Below, one piece after another: positions 24,646 to 33,553 of a stretch of DNA of 64,000 nucleotides. The DNA is from Gaetbulibacter sp. 4G1 (GTDB lineage: Bacteria > Bacteroidota > Bacteroidia > Flavobacteriales > Flavobacteriaceae). The stretch lies in contig NZ_MDVN01000020.1 of assembly GCF_002741945.1 (NCBI RefSeq), positions 310,001 to 374,000 on the forward strand, given 5' to 3'. The notes below the pieces were generated by a model that made no database searches, was not told where the DNA came from, and saw only the letters and a program-made list of their open reading frames with translations. Within the stretch, counting starts at the first letter, position 1. Every line of letters begins with the position of its first letter. Position numbers and translations under genes: made by a program.

Positions 24646-26163
24646 ATGAATAAAAAAGTCATATTAATGATATTGGACGGTTGGGGAAACTCACCAGATC
24701 CAAAAGTTTCTGCAATCGATTATGCCCATACTCCATTTATTGACTCATTATATAAAAAATATCCTTTCGCCACTCTAAGAACCGATGGCCTTCATGTTGG
24801 TTTACCAGAAGGACAAATGGGAAATAGCGAAGTTGGCCATATGAATTTAGGTGCTGGTCGCATTGTATATCAAGACTTAGTTAAGGTAAACTTAGCAGTA
24901 AAAAACAAAACACTTAATAACGAGAAAGTTTTAGTAGATGCTTTTAGCTATGCAAAAAACAATAACAAAAATGTTCACTTTTTGGGCTTATTAAGCGACG
25001 GAGGTGTACACTCTCATATTAATCACCTATTAGGCTTAATTGATGCTGCTAATGAATTTGGGATAACTAATACTTTTGTGCACGCATTTACTGATGGACG
25101 TGATGTTGACCCAAAGTCTGGCTATGGTTTTATAACAGCACTTGAAAATCATATTGAAAAAACGAATACCAAACTAGCAACTGTTACAGGACGTTACTAT
25201 GCCATGGATAGAGATAAACGTTGGGAACGTGTTAAATTAGCATATGATGCTTTAGTAAATGGTATTGGCGAAAAATCTACAAATGCTACGAAATCCATTC
25301 AAAAAAGTTATGACGATGATATTACCGACGAGTTTATAAAACCAATTATTCTAACTGATAATGAAGGAAATCCAATTACAAATATTAAAGACGATGATGT
25401 TGTAATATTTTTTAATTTTAGAACAGATCGAGGTCGTGAGTTAACTGAAGCTTTAACGCAAACTAATTTTCATGAACAAAACATGCATAAATTAAATTTG
25501 CATTATGTAACACTTACCAATTATGATGATACTTATAAAAACATCAATGTTATATTCAATAAAGAAAATTTAACTGAAACTTTAGGAGAGGTTTTAGAAA
25601 AACACAATAAAAAACAAATTAGAATTGCCGAAACTGAAAAATATCCTCATGTTACATTTTTCTTTTCTGGAGGTCGGGAAGAACCATTTAATGGTGAATC
25701 TCGAATTTTAAGGAATTCACCTAAAGTAGCTACATACGATTTAAAACCAGAAATGAGTGCTTACGAATTACGAGACGCTTTAGTGCCTGAATTACAAAAA
25801 GGCGATGTAGATTTTGTTTGCTTAAATTTTGCTAATGGAGATATGGTTGGTCATACTGGTGTTATGGAAGCAGCAATAAAAGCATGCGAAGCAGTTGACG
25901 AGTGTGTAAAGGATGTTGTAAATACTGCACTAAATAGTGGCTATTCAACATTATTAATTGCAGATCATGGTAACTGTGAAACCATGATTAACCCGGACGG
26001 TTCACCAAATACGGCACATACTACAAACCCAGTACCAGTTATTTTAATTGATAATGATTTAACACAAATTAAAGATGGTATTTTAGGCGATATGGCCCCT
26101 ACCATTTTAAAACTAATGGGAATACCACAACCTGAAACCATGACTCAGCAGGCTTTGGTTTAA
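24646..26163 (+). CDS. gpmI: 2,3-bisphosphoglycerate-independent phosphoglycerate mutase
   Basis: Glycolytic/gluconeogenic enzyme that interconverts 3- and 2-phosphoglycerate through a phosphoserine, using two metal ions. The 505 residues match the family length. Metal-site aspartate is D11 in MILDGWGNS and the phospho-acceptor is S61 in GQMGNSEVGHMNLG. FTDGRDVDP and the C-terminal LIADHGNCETM with TAHTTNPVP provide further ligands. It is followed 55 bases later by a small HAD-like gene with its own -7 box. Confidence 0.97.
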   Translation: MNKKVILMILDGWGNSPDPKVSAIDYAHTPFIDSLYKKYPFATLRTDGLHVGLPEGQMGNSEVGHMNLGAGRIVYQDLVKVNLAVKNKTLNNEKVLVDAFSYAKNNNKNVHFLGLLSDGGVHSHINHLLGLIDAANEFGITNTFVHAFTDGRDVDPKSGYGFITALENHIEKTNTKLATVTGRYYAMDRDKRWERVKLAYDALVNGIGEKSTNATKSIQKSYDDDITDEFIKPIILTDNEGNPITNIKDDDVVIFFNFRTDRGRELTEALTQTNFHEQNMHKLNLHYVTLTNYDDTYKNINVIFNKENLTETLGEVLEKHNKKQIRIAETEKYPHVTFFFSGGREEPFNGESRILRNSPKVATYDLKPEMSAYELRDALVPELQKGDVDFVCLNFANGDMVGHTGVMEAAIKACEAVDECVKDVVNTALNSGYSTLLIADHGNCETMINPDGSPNTAHTTNPVPVILIDNDLTQIKDGILGDMAPTILKLMGIPQPETMTQQALV

Positions 26164-26185
26164 ATAAATGAAAAATAAATTATTG

Positions 26186-26193
26186 TACTTTTG
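26186..26193 (+). promoter_or_regulatory. Bacteroidota -7 box upstream of the small HAD-like gene
   Basis: TACTTTTG fits TAnnTTTG and lies 25 bases before the ATG at 26219, implying transcription independent of gpmI. No convincing -33 element. Confidence 0.45.
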
Positions 26194-26218
26194 TAACAAA
26201 CTCAAGTCTTTAATTTGA

Positions 26219-26623
26219 ATGAATTTTAACGAGACACTTATAATAGCTGTAGATTTTGATGGCACTATAGTAGAAGATGCTTATCCGAAAATAGGGAAGC
26301 CTATGCTTTTTGCTTTTGAAACCTTAAAAAAATTACAAGAAGAAGGGCATCGGTTAATTTTATGGACCTATAGATCTGGTGAAAAATTAAATGAGGCTGT
26401 TAATTTTTGTGAGGAGAATGGCATAGCTTTTTACTCTGTAAATAGTAGTTTCGCTGAAGAAGAATATAGCAAAAACATTAGCAGAAAAATTCATGCCGAT
26501 CTATTTATTGACGACAGAAATATTGGTGGCTTTATTGGTTGGGGGGAGATATACCAGATGTTAACCAACACGAAACCTAATATTCCAGAAAAGAAAAAAG
26601 GGTTCTTTAATTTCTTTAAATAA
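26219..26623 (+). CDS. Small HAD-like hydrolase (BT0820 type)
   Basis: 134-residue minimal haloacid-dehalogenase-fold protein. The nucleophile motif is AVDFDGTIVED near the N-terminus, motif II is LILWTYRSGE, and the acidic motif IV is LFIDDRNIGG. There is no cap domain insertion. Relatives of this size in Bacteroidota are annotated as BT0820-type hydrolases; the substrate is unknown. Its stop codon is only 2 bases from that of the convergent CoA-transferase gene, leaving no room for a terminator between them. Confidence 0.85.
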   Translation: MNFNETLIIAVDFDGTIVEDAYPKIGKPMLFAFETLKKLQEEGHRLILWTYRSGEKLNEAVNFCEENGIAFYSVNSSFAEEEYSKNISRKIHADLFIDDRNIGGFIGWGEIYQMLTNTKPNIPEKKKGFFNFFK

Positions 26624-26625
26624 GC

Positions 26626-27891
26626 TTAAATTAATTCAAAATAAGCTTTATCAATAGACTCCCTATGATCTGGGTGTGCTATATCTACTAAAGCTTTAAC
26701 TCTATCCTTAATTGTTTTTCCGTATAAATTGGCTATACCGTACTCTGTAACTACATGATGTACGTGCGCGCGCGTTGTAACAACACCTGCACCTGGCTTT
26801 AAACTTGGTACAATTCTGCTAATTCCTTTTTTTGTTGCAGAAGGCAATGCAATTATTGCTTTACCACCCTCGCTTAATGAGGCTCCACGAATATAATCCA
26901 TTTGCCCTCCAACACCAGAGTACATTTTAGCTCCAATAGAATCCGCACAAACTTGTCCTGTTAAATCTACTTCTATAGCTGAATTTATGGCTACCATTTT
27001 TGGATTTTGTTTAATTATCGAAACATCATTTACATAATCTGATGCTCTCATTTCAACAAATGGGTTATCGTCAACATAATCATAAAGTCGTTTTGATCCA
27101 ATTAAAAAAGTTGCTAAGGATCGACCTGGATTAATACCTTTAAAATTTCCATTAATCACATCTTTTAAAATTAAGTCTATTACACCATCTGAGAACATTT
27201 CTGTATGTAACCCTAAATTCTTATGATTTTTTAGCCGCGATAAAACAGCATTTGGTATGGAGCCTATGCCCATTTGTAAAGTACTCTTATCTTCTATTAA
27301 ACTAGCTACATAATCTCCAATTTTATTTTCAATATCAGAAGGCTCGCCATTGTTATGCACTGGTATTGGTTCATCACATTCAACAAATAAATCAATCTCT
27401 GTATGATGTATTATACCATCTCCATGAGTTCGAGGCATTTGAACATTTACCTGAGCTATAACAATTTTTGCACTTTCTATTGCAGCCAAAGTAGCTTCAA
27501 CTGAAACTCCTAACGAGCAATACCCATGCTTATCTGGAACAGATACATGAATTAAAGCCACATCTAATGACAAAATATTTCGTTTAAACAATAAGGGTAA
27601 TTCGCTTAAAAAGACTGGAGTGTATGATCCGTTTCCAGCGGCTAATGTATGCCTAACATTACTCCCTATAAAAAAAGAATTAACGTGAAAACTATCTTTT
27701 AAATCAGGATTTGCATAAGGTGCCGCACCTTCTACATGTAAATGGCAAACCTCAACATTTCTAAGTTCTTCATATCTATCCGACATTGCTTTTGTTAGCA
27801 ATTGTGGCGCAGCTGCCGCCGCTTGAACATATACTCTATCATTACTTTTTATAACTTCTACAGCTTCTTCAGCACTAACTACTTTATACAT
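26626..27891 (-). CDS. Acetyl-CoA hydrolase/transferase family protein
   Basis: 421-residue CoA-transferase of the acetate/4-hydroxybutyrate CoA-transferase group. The N-terminal domain has VYVQAAAAAPQLLTKAM and VEVCHLHVEG. The C-terminal domain has the glycine-rich VGGQMDYIRGASLSEGGKAI, which includes the CoA-binding region, and a VVTEYGIANLYGKTI signature. Likely reactions are CoA transfer between acetate and another short acyl group, or acyl-CoA hydrolysis; sequence does not decide the acyl partner. It is monocistronic with its own promoter. Confidence 0.9.
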   Translation of the reverse strand: MYKVVSAEEAVEVIKSNDRVYVQAAAAAPQLLTKAMSDRYEELRNVEVCHLHVEGAAPYANPDLKDSFHVNSFFIGSNVRHTLAAGNGSYTPVFLSELPLLFKRNILSLDVALIHVSVPDKHGYCSLGVSVEATLAAIESAKIVIAQVNVQMPRTHGDGIIHHTEIDLFVECDEPIPVHNNGEPSDIENKIGDYVASLIEDKSTLQMGIGSIPNAVLSRLKNHKNLGLHTEMFSDGVIDLILKDVINGNFKGINPGRSLATFLIGSKRLYDYVDDNPFVEMRASDYVNDVSIIKQNPKMVAINSAIEVDLTGQVCADSIGAKMYSGVGGQMDYIRGASLSEGGKAIIALPSATKKGISRIVPSLKPGAGVVTTRAHVHHVVTEYGIANLYGKTIKDRVKALVDIAHPDHRESIDKAYFELI

Positions 27892-27910
27892 CTTAACTCA
27901 TTTTATACAG

Positions 27911-27918
27911 CAAAATTA
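27911..27918 (-). promoter_or_regulatory. Promoter of the CoA-transferase gene (-7 box)
   Basis: On the - strand this reads TAATTTTG (TAnnTTTG), 19 bases before the ATG at 27891. A TTTTGACAG further upstream may supply the -33 element, though spacing is long. Confidence 0.5.
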
Positions 27919-27988
27919 CCTATTATTTAAATTATAAAAACTGTCAAAAGTCATATAAAATCAAAATAGATAGAATTTTATTTTTAAG

Positions 27989-27996
27989 TATCTTTG
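27989..27996 (+). promoter_or_regulatory. Promoter of map (-7 box)
   Basis: TATCTTTG is a perfect TAnnTTTG 16 bases before the map ATG, in the divergent region shared with the CoA-transferase gene. Confidence 0.6.
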
Positions 27997-28012
27997 CCAT
28001 TATTTTTTAAGT

Positions 28013-28831
28013 ATGATTATAGTAAAAACTAGTGAGGAAATTGAATTGATGCGCGAAAGCGCTTTGATTGTTTCTAGAACGTTAGGAATGCTGGCGAAAG
28101 AAGTTAAACCAGGTGTTACAACCTTGCAATTGGATAAATTAGCCGAAGATTATATTCGCTCTCAAGGTGCTATTCCTGGATTTTTAGGCTTGTACGACTT
28201 CCCTAATACACTTTGCATGAGTCCTAACGATCAAGTAGTTCATGGTTTTCCTACCAGTGAGCCTCTTGTAGAAGGAGATATTATATCTATTGATTGTGGC
28301 GCTTTAAAAAACGGTTTTTATGGCGATCATGCTTATACTTTTGCTGTTGGTGAGATCGCTCCAGAAACAGAAAAATTACTTCAAGTAACTAAAGAGTCTC
28401 TTTACGTTGGTATAAGGGAATTTAAAAAAGGGAATCGTGTTGGAGATGTTGGCTATGCCATTCAAAAATATTGTGAAGATCATGGTTATGGTGTAGTAAG
28501 AGAATTAGTTGGTCATGGATTAGGTAGTAAAATGCATGAAGACCCAGAAATGCCAAACTATGGAAAACGTGGTCGTGGTAAAAAATTTATTGAAGGTATG
28601 GTGGTTGCTATTGAACCTATGATTAATATGGGAACTCACCGTATAAAACAACACAGAGACGGTTGGACAATTACTACTTTAGATAATAAACCAAGTGCAC
28701 ATTTTGAGCATGACGTAGCTCTTATAAATGGCAAACCAGAATTACTTTCAACTTTCGCCTATATATATGACGCTTTAGGAATTGAAAGTAATGAAGAAGA
28801 AGAATTTAGACAAAAGCAGTTTGTATTATAA
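28013..28831 (+). CDS. map: Methionine aminopeptidase, type I
   Basis: Cytoplasmic dinuclear-metal enzyme that removes the initiator methionine. Five metal ligands are recognisable: aspartates in SIDCGALKNGFYGDHAYTF, histidine in LVGHGLGSKMHEDP, glutamate in VVAIEPMINMG and glutamate in FEHDVALI. The 272 residues include a short extra C-terminal tail (ESNEEEEFRQKQF) typical of Bacteroidota MetAP. It is followed 3 bases later by a cupin gene and then a methyltransferase, forming a three-gene unit. Confidence 0.96.
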   Translation: MIIVKTSEEIELMRESALIVSRTLGMLAKEVKPGVTTLQLDKLAEDYIRSQGAIPGFLGLYDFPNTLCMSPNDQVVHGFPTSEPLVEGDIISIDCGALKNGFYGDHAYTFAVGEIAPETEKLLQVTKESLYVGIREFKKGNRVGDVGYAIQKYCEDHGYGVVRELVGHGLGSKMHEDPEMPNYGKRGRGKKFIEGMVVAIEPMINMGTHRIKQHRDGWTITTLDNKPSAHFEHDVALINGKPELLSTFAYIYDALGIESNEEEEFRQKQFVL

Positions 28832-28834
28832 TTT

Positions 28835-29152
28835 ATGACTCACAAATTTTCAGACATACCAGAAAAGGACCTTGTTGAAGGCATAAAAGGAAAATATATC
28901 CATACTGATAACAATACCGTAGGGCTTATCAATATTGAAGAAGGAGCTATTTTACCGGCACATTCTCATATACATGAGCAAATAACACAAGTTATTTCTG
29001 GTAAATTAGAAATGACAATTGATGGCATTACTAAAGTTCTTGAAGCAGATTCTATAACAGTAATACCTTCTAATGCTATTCATAGTGCGAATGCTTTAAC
29101 AAACTGTGTTGTAATTGACACATTTTTTCCAGTACGCGAAGATTATAAATAA
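28835..29152 (+). CDS. Single-domain cupin protein
   Basis: 105-residue small beta-barrel protein. Cupin motif 1 is the HSHIHEQITQVISGKLEMTI segment with two histidines and a glutamate as metal ligands; motif 2 is VIPSNAIHSANAL with the third histidine. These proteins can be isomerases, dioxygenases or sugar-binding sensors, and the substrate is not deducible. It lies 3 bases after map and 6 bases before the methyltransferase start, so cotranscription is expected. Confidence 0.85.
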   Translation: MTHKFSDIPEKDLVEGIKGKYIHTDNNTVGLINIEEGAILPAHSHIHEQITQVISGKLEMTIDGITKVLEADSITVIPSNAIHSANALTNCVVIDTFFPVREDYK

Positions 29153-29158
29153 TCGTTT

Positions 29159-29923
29159 TTGAAAAAACTTTTCAAGATTATATTGAATATTATCCCAAGA
29201 CCTTTACTTATAAGGTTAAGTTATATTATTCGTCCCATTTTGGCTTTTTTTTTAAAAGGAAACAAGCACATTGATCCTATAGATGGAAAAGGTTTTAAAA
29301 CCTTTTTACCCTACGGGTATGGTACTCAACGCAACAATGTATTATCTCCTTCAACTTTAAGTTTAGAGCGCCACCGCTTATTATGGCTGTATTTACAAAA
29401 TAAAACTGATTTCTTTTCTACTAATAAAAAAGTGCTTCATTTTGCTCCAGAACAAGCTTTTTACAAGCGCTTTAGAAGGATGCCTAATCTAGATTATACA
29501 ACTACAGATTTAAACTCGCCTTTAGCTGATGTAAAAGCTGATATTTGTAACCTTCCTTTTAAAAATGATAGTTATGATGTTATTTTTTGCAACCATGTTT
29601 TAGAGCATATTCCTGATGATGCTAAAGCAATGCAAGAATTATATCGTGTTTTAAAACCTAATGGAATGGGAATTTTTCAAATACCACAAGATTTATCAAG
29701 AGAGTTTACTTTTGAGGACGATACTATAACAGATAAAAAAGAACGCGCAAAGATTTTTGGACAATATGACCATGTTCGTGTTTATGGTCGTGATTATTTT
29801 GACAAACTCCGTTCTGTAGGTTTTAAAGTTGATGAAGTTGATTATACCTCTAAGCTTTCTGATGATGACATCGCAAAATATTGTTTAGCAAAAGGAGAAA
29901 TTATTCCTGTAGTAACTAAATAA
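29159..29923 (+). CDS. Class I SAM-dependent methyltransferase
   Basis: 254-residue methyltransferase of the type-11 fold. The core shows DLNSPLADVKADICNLPFKN (acidic loop and motif II), then the CNHVLEHIPDDAKAMQEL and YRVLKPNGMGIFQ motifs. The classical N-terminal GxGxG is weak (VLHFAPEQAFY), as in a subfamily of Bacteroidota methyltransferases. Translation probably starts at the TTG at 29159: the sequence from there is conserved in style (MKKLFKIILN-like) and no ATG precedes the fold. The N-terminal 35 residues are hydrophobic and could associate with the membrane. Substrate unknown. Confidence 0.82.
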   Translation: MKKLFKIILNIIPRPLLIRLSYIIRPILAFFLKGNKHIDPIDGKGFKTFLPYGYGTQRNNVLSPSTLSLERHRLLWLYLQNKTDFFSTNKKVLHFAPEQAFYKRFRRMPNLDYTTTDLNSPLADVKADICNLPFKNDSYDVIFCNHVLEHIPDDAKAMQELYRVLKPNGMGIFQIPQDLSREFTFEDDTITDKKERAKIFGQYDHVRVYGRDYFDKLRSVGFKVDEVDYTSKLSDDDIAKYCLAKGEIIPVVTK

Positions 29924-29960
29924 AAAAAGCTGAACTAAAATATATTTAGAACAACTTTTT
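29923..29960 (+). terminator. Terminator after the methyltransferase gene
   Basis: Imperfect stem AAAAAAGCTGAACTAAA/TTTAGAACAACTTTTTT with a two-base mismatch and one wobble pair, followed by T-rich sequence. It closes the map-cupin-methyltransferase unit. Confidence 0.65.
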
Positions 29961-30012
29961 TATTGATTAATAGCAATAATAAGACACAAAACTTCTAAAA
30001 AAGTCACAAAAC

Positions 30013-30987
30013 TTATTCTGGAAAATTATTTAAGTTTAAAGTTTTAATCTCGCTTTTATCGTTTTCAAAAATTAAAAACACTTTAAGCTCTGGATGTGTT
30101 TTTAAAAACGTTTTTACTTTTTCAATACCCATAGTTTTGAAAACAGTTGCATAAGCATCAGCCTCCATACAGTTATCTGTAATAACAGAAATGCTTAATA
30201 AATTAGTTTTGCTAGGGTAACCTGTTTTGGTATCAATTATATGGGCATAACGGTTACCGTTTTCGTCTATTTTAAACTTTCTATAGGTTCCAGAAGTTGC
30301 CATGGCTTCATTTTGTAATGGTATAGCATGATTTATGGATTGTGTCCCATCAAAATTTGGATTTTCAACACCAACTCTCCATTCTAATTTTCTTTCAATA
30401 TTTATGCCTTGTGCTCTCAATTCTCCTCCAATATCAACTAGGTAGTTTTTTATATTTTCACTTTGCAAAAATTCTGAAATAACATCAACGGCATAGCCCT
30501 TTGCTATAGCGTTGAAATCTAGAAACATACCATCTGGCTTAATAATTTCATTATCAATTCTATGAATCTTGTCAAATCCAACAAACTGCATTAAACTATC
30601 AATTTTCACACTATCTAAAGCAATGATTTTACCTTCTGGTCCAAAATCCCAAGCATTCACTAGCTTTCCAATCGTTGGGTCAAAAAGACCTTCAGTTTCA
30701 ACATAAACTTTTTTAGAAGTATCATAAACATTTCTAAAATGAGAATCCATTGTAAGAGATTCATTTCTATTTAATTTAGAAATATCTGAGTTTACTTGAT
30801 AAGTAGACATAGATTTATTAATAACATAAAATAGACTATCAAATTGTTTTTGATAATTAATTTCAGAATTATAAGTAACTCTATAATATGTGCCAAAAAC
30901 CGCACCTTCAAGTATGGTGTTTTTTTGTTCTTTTTTACATGAAACTATAAGTAAGACAGTAAAAATTAATGCTAATATTTTTTTCAT
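30013..30987 (-). CDS. apbE: FAD:protein FMN transferase (ApbE family lipoprotein)
   Basis: 324-residue periplasmic flavin transferase that attaches FMN to threonines of NqrB and NqrC. The lipoprotein signal is ILALIFTVLLIVSC, with the acceptor cysteine at about residue 17. The conserved DPTIGKLVNAWDFGP, DFNAIAKGYAVDVI and VDIGGELRAQG segments form the FAD/Mg site, and MEADAYATVFKTMG is the C-terminal metal-binding motif. It lies 3 bases after the 125-residue gene and downstream of nqrF, consistent with its role in assembling the complex encoded there. Confidence 0.95.
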   Translation of the reverse strand: MKKILALIFTVLLIVSCKKEQKNTILEGAVFGTYYRVTYNSEINYQKQFDSLFYVINKSMSTYQVNSDISKLNRNESLTMDSHFRNVYDTSKKVYVETEGLFDPTIGKLVNAWDFGPEGKIIALDSVKIDSLMQFVGFDKIHRIDNEIIKPDGMFLDFNAIAKGYAVDVISEFLQSENIKNYLVDIGGELRAQGINIERKLEWRVGVENPNFDGTQSINHAIPLQNEAMATSGTYRKFKIDENGNRYAHIIDTKTGYPSKTNLLSISVITDNCMEADAYATVFKTMGIEKVKTFLKTHPELKVFLIFENDKSEIKTLNLNNFPE

Positions 30988-30990
30988 CTT

Positions 30991-31368
30991 TTAATTCAAG
31001 TTAGTTTCTAAAACTTGTATACCATTATACTCTAACAAATATTCTTCATTTAAATAGATTGGAGATTTTTTGTCATTACTATTTCCTAAACCAACGCCAG
31101 CATATAAAACTTTAGCATCTTTTTCTCTGGCATGTTTTTTAAATGACTCCATCCAAACTACATCATAATTGTTAGGGTTGTCAGGTAAAATAACTGCCCG
31201 TACAATTACAAAATAATACTGCTTATTTTTATCGATACATACAAATTGTGGATGTTTTTTCAGCTTACTGTTTACAGCAATAAACTCAAAACCGCGTTCT
31301 TCTAAATCTTTTCCAACATGGTTCATTGCTAAATTATGTAGCTCTTGTTCTGAAAGTGGTTTACTCAT
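30991..31368 (-). CDS. Conserved small protein between nqrF and apbE, unknown function
   Basis: 125-residue cytoplasmic protein without signal peptide or membrane segment. Alternating strands such as PQFVCIDKNKQYYFVIVRAV and KVLYAGVGLGN suggest an alpha/beta fold. No catalytic motif is recognised. It is separated from nqrF by a terminator but sits 3 bases upstream of apbE, so it is expected to be cotranscribed with apbE. A role in Na+-NQR assembly is plausible from position only. Confidence 0.75.
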   Translation of the reverse strand: MSKPLSEQELHNLAMNHVGKDLEERGFEFIAVNSKLKKHPQFVCIDKNKQYYFVIVRAVILPDNPNNYDVVWMESFKKHAREKDAKVLYAGVGLGNSNDKKSPIYLNEEYLLEYNGIQVLETNLN

Positions 31369-31387
31369 ACAGCAAAAATAATATAAA

Positions 31388-31415
31388 AAAACCCAACACT
31401 TTCGTATCGGGTTTT
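31388..31415 (-). terminator. Terminator of the nqr operon
   Basis: On the - strand AAAACCC pairs with GGGTTTT around a loop that has some internal pairing, followed by a run of Ts (plus-strand A-run 31385-31391). It sits 21 bases past the nqrF stop. Confidence 0.75.
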
Positions 31416-31435
31416 AGTTTTATAAAGCTTGAAGT

Positions 31436-32749
31436 CTATCCTCCAAAATCATCAAATCTGATATGCTCATCTGGAATACCAAAATCTTCTCCCATTTTCT
31501 GAACGGCTTTATTCATTAATGGTGGTCCACAGAAATACAGTTCTATATCTTCTGGTGATTCATGATGACTTAAATAGTTATCAATTACACAGTTGTGAAT
31601 AAATCCAACAAAACCATCTCCTTCCTCATCATTAATATCTGTTTTAACCTTCCAATTATCACTTTCCATTGGTTCTGATAATGCTAAATAGAATTTAAAG
31701 TTTGGAAAATCTTTTTCTAATGCTCTAAAATAATGGATGTAAAACAATTCAGCTTTAGAACGTCCTCCATACCAATACGTTACTTTACGTCCTGTTTTTA
31801 AAGTTCTGAATAATTCGTATAAATGCGAACGCATTGGGGCCATACCAGCACCACCACCTACATACAACATTTCACTTTCAGACTCGTTGATAAAGAACTC
31901 ACCGTAAGGCCCTGAAATTGTTACTTTATCCCCAACTTTTTGGTTGAAAATATAAGATGAAGCAACACCAGGATTTACATCCATCCAGCCTCCTTTAGCA
32001 CGATCAAAAGGAGGAGTTGCAACACGAACATTCAGCATAATTTTTCGTCCTTCAGCTGGATATGAAGCCATAGAATAAGCACGTTCAACAGGCTCGTCAT
32101 TCTTCATAACCAAAGGCCATAAACCAAATTTCTCCCAATCTGCTTTAAATTTATCAGGTTCTCCAGGATGATCTTCTGGATGTGCAGAAATATCCATATC
32201 TGAATATTTTATTTCACAGTTAGGAATTTCAATTTGAATATATCCACCTGCTTTATAATTCATATCTTCTGGAATTTCAACAACAAACTCCTTAATAAAC
32301 GTTGCCACATTATAGTTTGAAACTACAGTTGCTTCCCATTTTTTAATACCAAACACTTCCTCTGGAATGGTAATGTTCATATCTTGTTTCACTTTTACTT
32401 GACAAGACAAACGTGCGCCTTCTTTTAATTCTTTACGTGTAAAGTGTGGCACTTCTGTAGGTAAAGCTTCTCCTCCACCTTCTAATACATGACATTCACA
32501 TTGAATACATGTTCCACCACCACCACATGCAGATGGTAAAAATATTTTTTGCGCACCCAATGTTGATAACAATGTACCTCCAGAAGCTACTTCAATTTCT
32601 TTTTCGCCATTGATGGTGATCTTTACTGGACCAGATGGTGATAATTTTTGTTTTACAAATAATAATAATGCTACCAACAACAACGTAATGATTAAAAATG
32701 CTGTTACTGTTGCTATTACTGTTCCTAATGTTCCTGCTGCCAAAATCAT
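31436..32749 (-). CDS. nqrF: Na+-translocating NADH:quinone reductase subunit F
   Basis: 437-residue electron-input subunit that oxidises NADH. An N-terminal helix (about 8-28) anchors it. The 2Fe-2S ferredoxin domain has cysteines in [16 protein letters not shown] and the fourth in RLSCQVKV. The FAD domain contains [13 protein letters not shown] (RxYS motif), and the NADH domain has [20 protein letters not shown] and the C-terminal YFCGPPLMN. It follows nqrE by one base. Electrons pass from NADH via FAD and 2Fe-2S to the flavins in NqrB/NqrC. Confidence 0.97.
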   Translation of the reverse strand: MILAAGTLGTVIATVTAFLIITLLLVALLLFVKQKLSPSGPVKITINGEKEIEVASGGTLLSTLGAQKIFLPSACGGGGTCIQCECHVLEGGGEALPTEVPHFTRKELKEGARLSCQVKVKQDMNITIPEEVFGIKKWEATVVSNYNVATFIKEFVVEIPEDMNYKAGGYIQIEIPNCEIKYSDMDISAHPEDHPGEPDKFKADWEKFGLWPLVMKNDEPVERAYSMASYPAEGRKIMLNVRVATPPFDRAKGGWMDVNPGVASSYIFNQKVGDKVTISGPYGEFFINESESEMLYVGGGAGMAPMRSHLYELFRTLKTGRKVTYWYGGRSKAELFYIHYFRALEKDFPNFKFYLALSEPMESDNWKVKTDINDEEGDGFVGFIHNCVIDNYLSHHESPEDIELYFCGPPLMNKAVQKMGEDFGIPDEHIRFDDFGG

Positions 32750-32750
32750 A

Positions 32751-33470
32751 TTACTCAGTTACTTTTATGTTGTTAGCTAATACTTTATCTTCTTTTGTAG
32801 AATCTTTAGATTCAACTTTTGCAGTCTTTTCTTCTTTCGGAGCTTCTTCTTCTCCTCCAGTTAACATCCCACCAAAACTCATAAACCCAATCGCCATTAA
32901 TCCTGTAATGATGAATGTAATCCCTAAGCCTCGTAATGCTGGTGGTACATTTGAATATCTGATTTTTTCACGAATAGCAGCAATGGCTAATATCGCTAAA
33001 AACCATCCTATTCCCGAACCAACTCCATAATTTAAGGCTAATCCTAAGGTTGCTATTTCACGAGATTGCATAAATAATGAACCTCCTAAAATCGCACAGT
33101 TTACAGCGATAAGTGGTAAAAAGATCCCTAGTGAATTATATAATGATGGTGAAAATTTTTCAACCACAATTTCTACCAATTGTACCATCGTTGCAATGGT
33201 TGCAATAAACATGATGAATGATAAGAAACTTAAATCGTAATCTGCATACTCTTCTCCTAACCAAGACAACGCTCCTGGTTGTAATAAATATTGGTCTAAC
33301 AACCAGTTAAGAGGCACCGTTATGGCTAATACAAATATTACTGCAGCACCTAGACCAACTGCGGTGCTTACTTTTTTAGAAACAGCAAGGTAAGAACACA
33401 TTCCTAAGAATGTAGCAAACACCATGTTGTCTATAAATATTGATTTGAAAAATAATTCTATATGTTCCAT
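32751..33470 (-). CDS. nqrE: Na+-translocating NADH:quinone reductase subunit E
   Basis: 239-residue six-helix membrane subunit. The conserved cysteine-containing inverted half-repeats [17 protein letters not shown] and [17 protein letters not shown] bind the intramembrane iron centre shared with NqrD. The C-terminus after about residue 205 extends into a charged tail ([20 protein letters not shown]) longer than in the Vibrio protein (about 198 residues). It precedes nqrF by one base but is 83 bases from nqrD, the only sizeable spacer in the operon. Confidence 0.97.
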   Translation of the reverse strand: MEHIELFFKSIFIDNMVFATFLGMCSYLAVSKKVSTAVGLGAAVIFVLAITVPLNWLLDQYLLQPGALSWLGEEYADYDLSFLSFIMFIATIATMVQLVEIVVEKFSPSLYNSLGIFLPLIAVNCAILGGSLFMQSREIATLGLALNYGVGSGIGWFLAILAIAAIREKIRYSNVPPALRGLGITFIITGLMAIGFMSFGGMLTGGEEEAPKEEKTAKVESKDSTKEDKVLANNIKVTE

Positions 33471-33553
33471 ATTTTTAAGTCTTAAGTCTTCAGTTAGCAG
33501 TCTTCAGAATTAGCATTTAATGCCAATCGTGGGCTCTTTTACTGATGACTATT
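33471..33553. repeat. Repeat-bearing spacer inside the nqr operon
   Basis: 83 bases separate nqrD and nqrE while all other nqr junctions are 1-3 bases or overlap. The spacer contains short tandem-like units: TTAAGTCTTAAGTCTTCAG followed by TTAGCAGTCTTCAG. No open frame or clear hairpin terminator is seen. It resembles the AGTCTTCAGT-type intergenic repeats of Flavobacteria and probably inserted after the operon formed. Confidence 0.5.
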
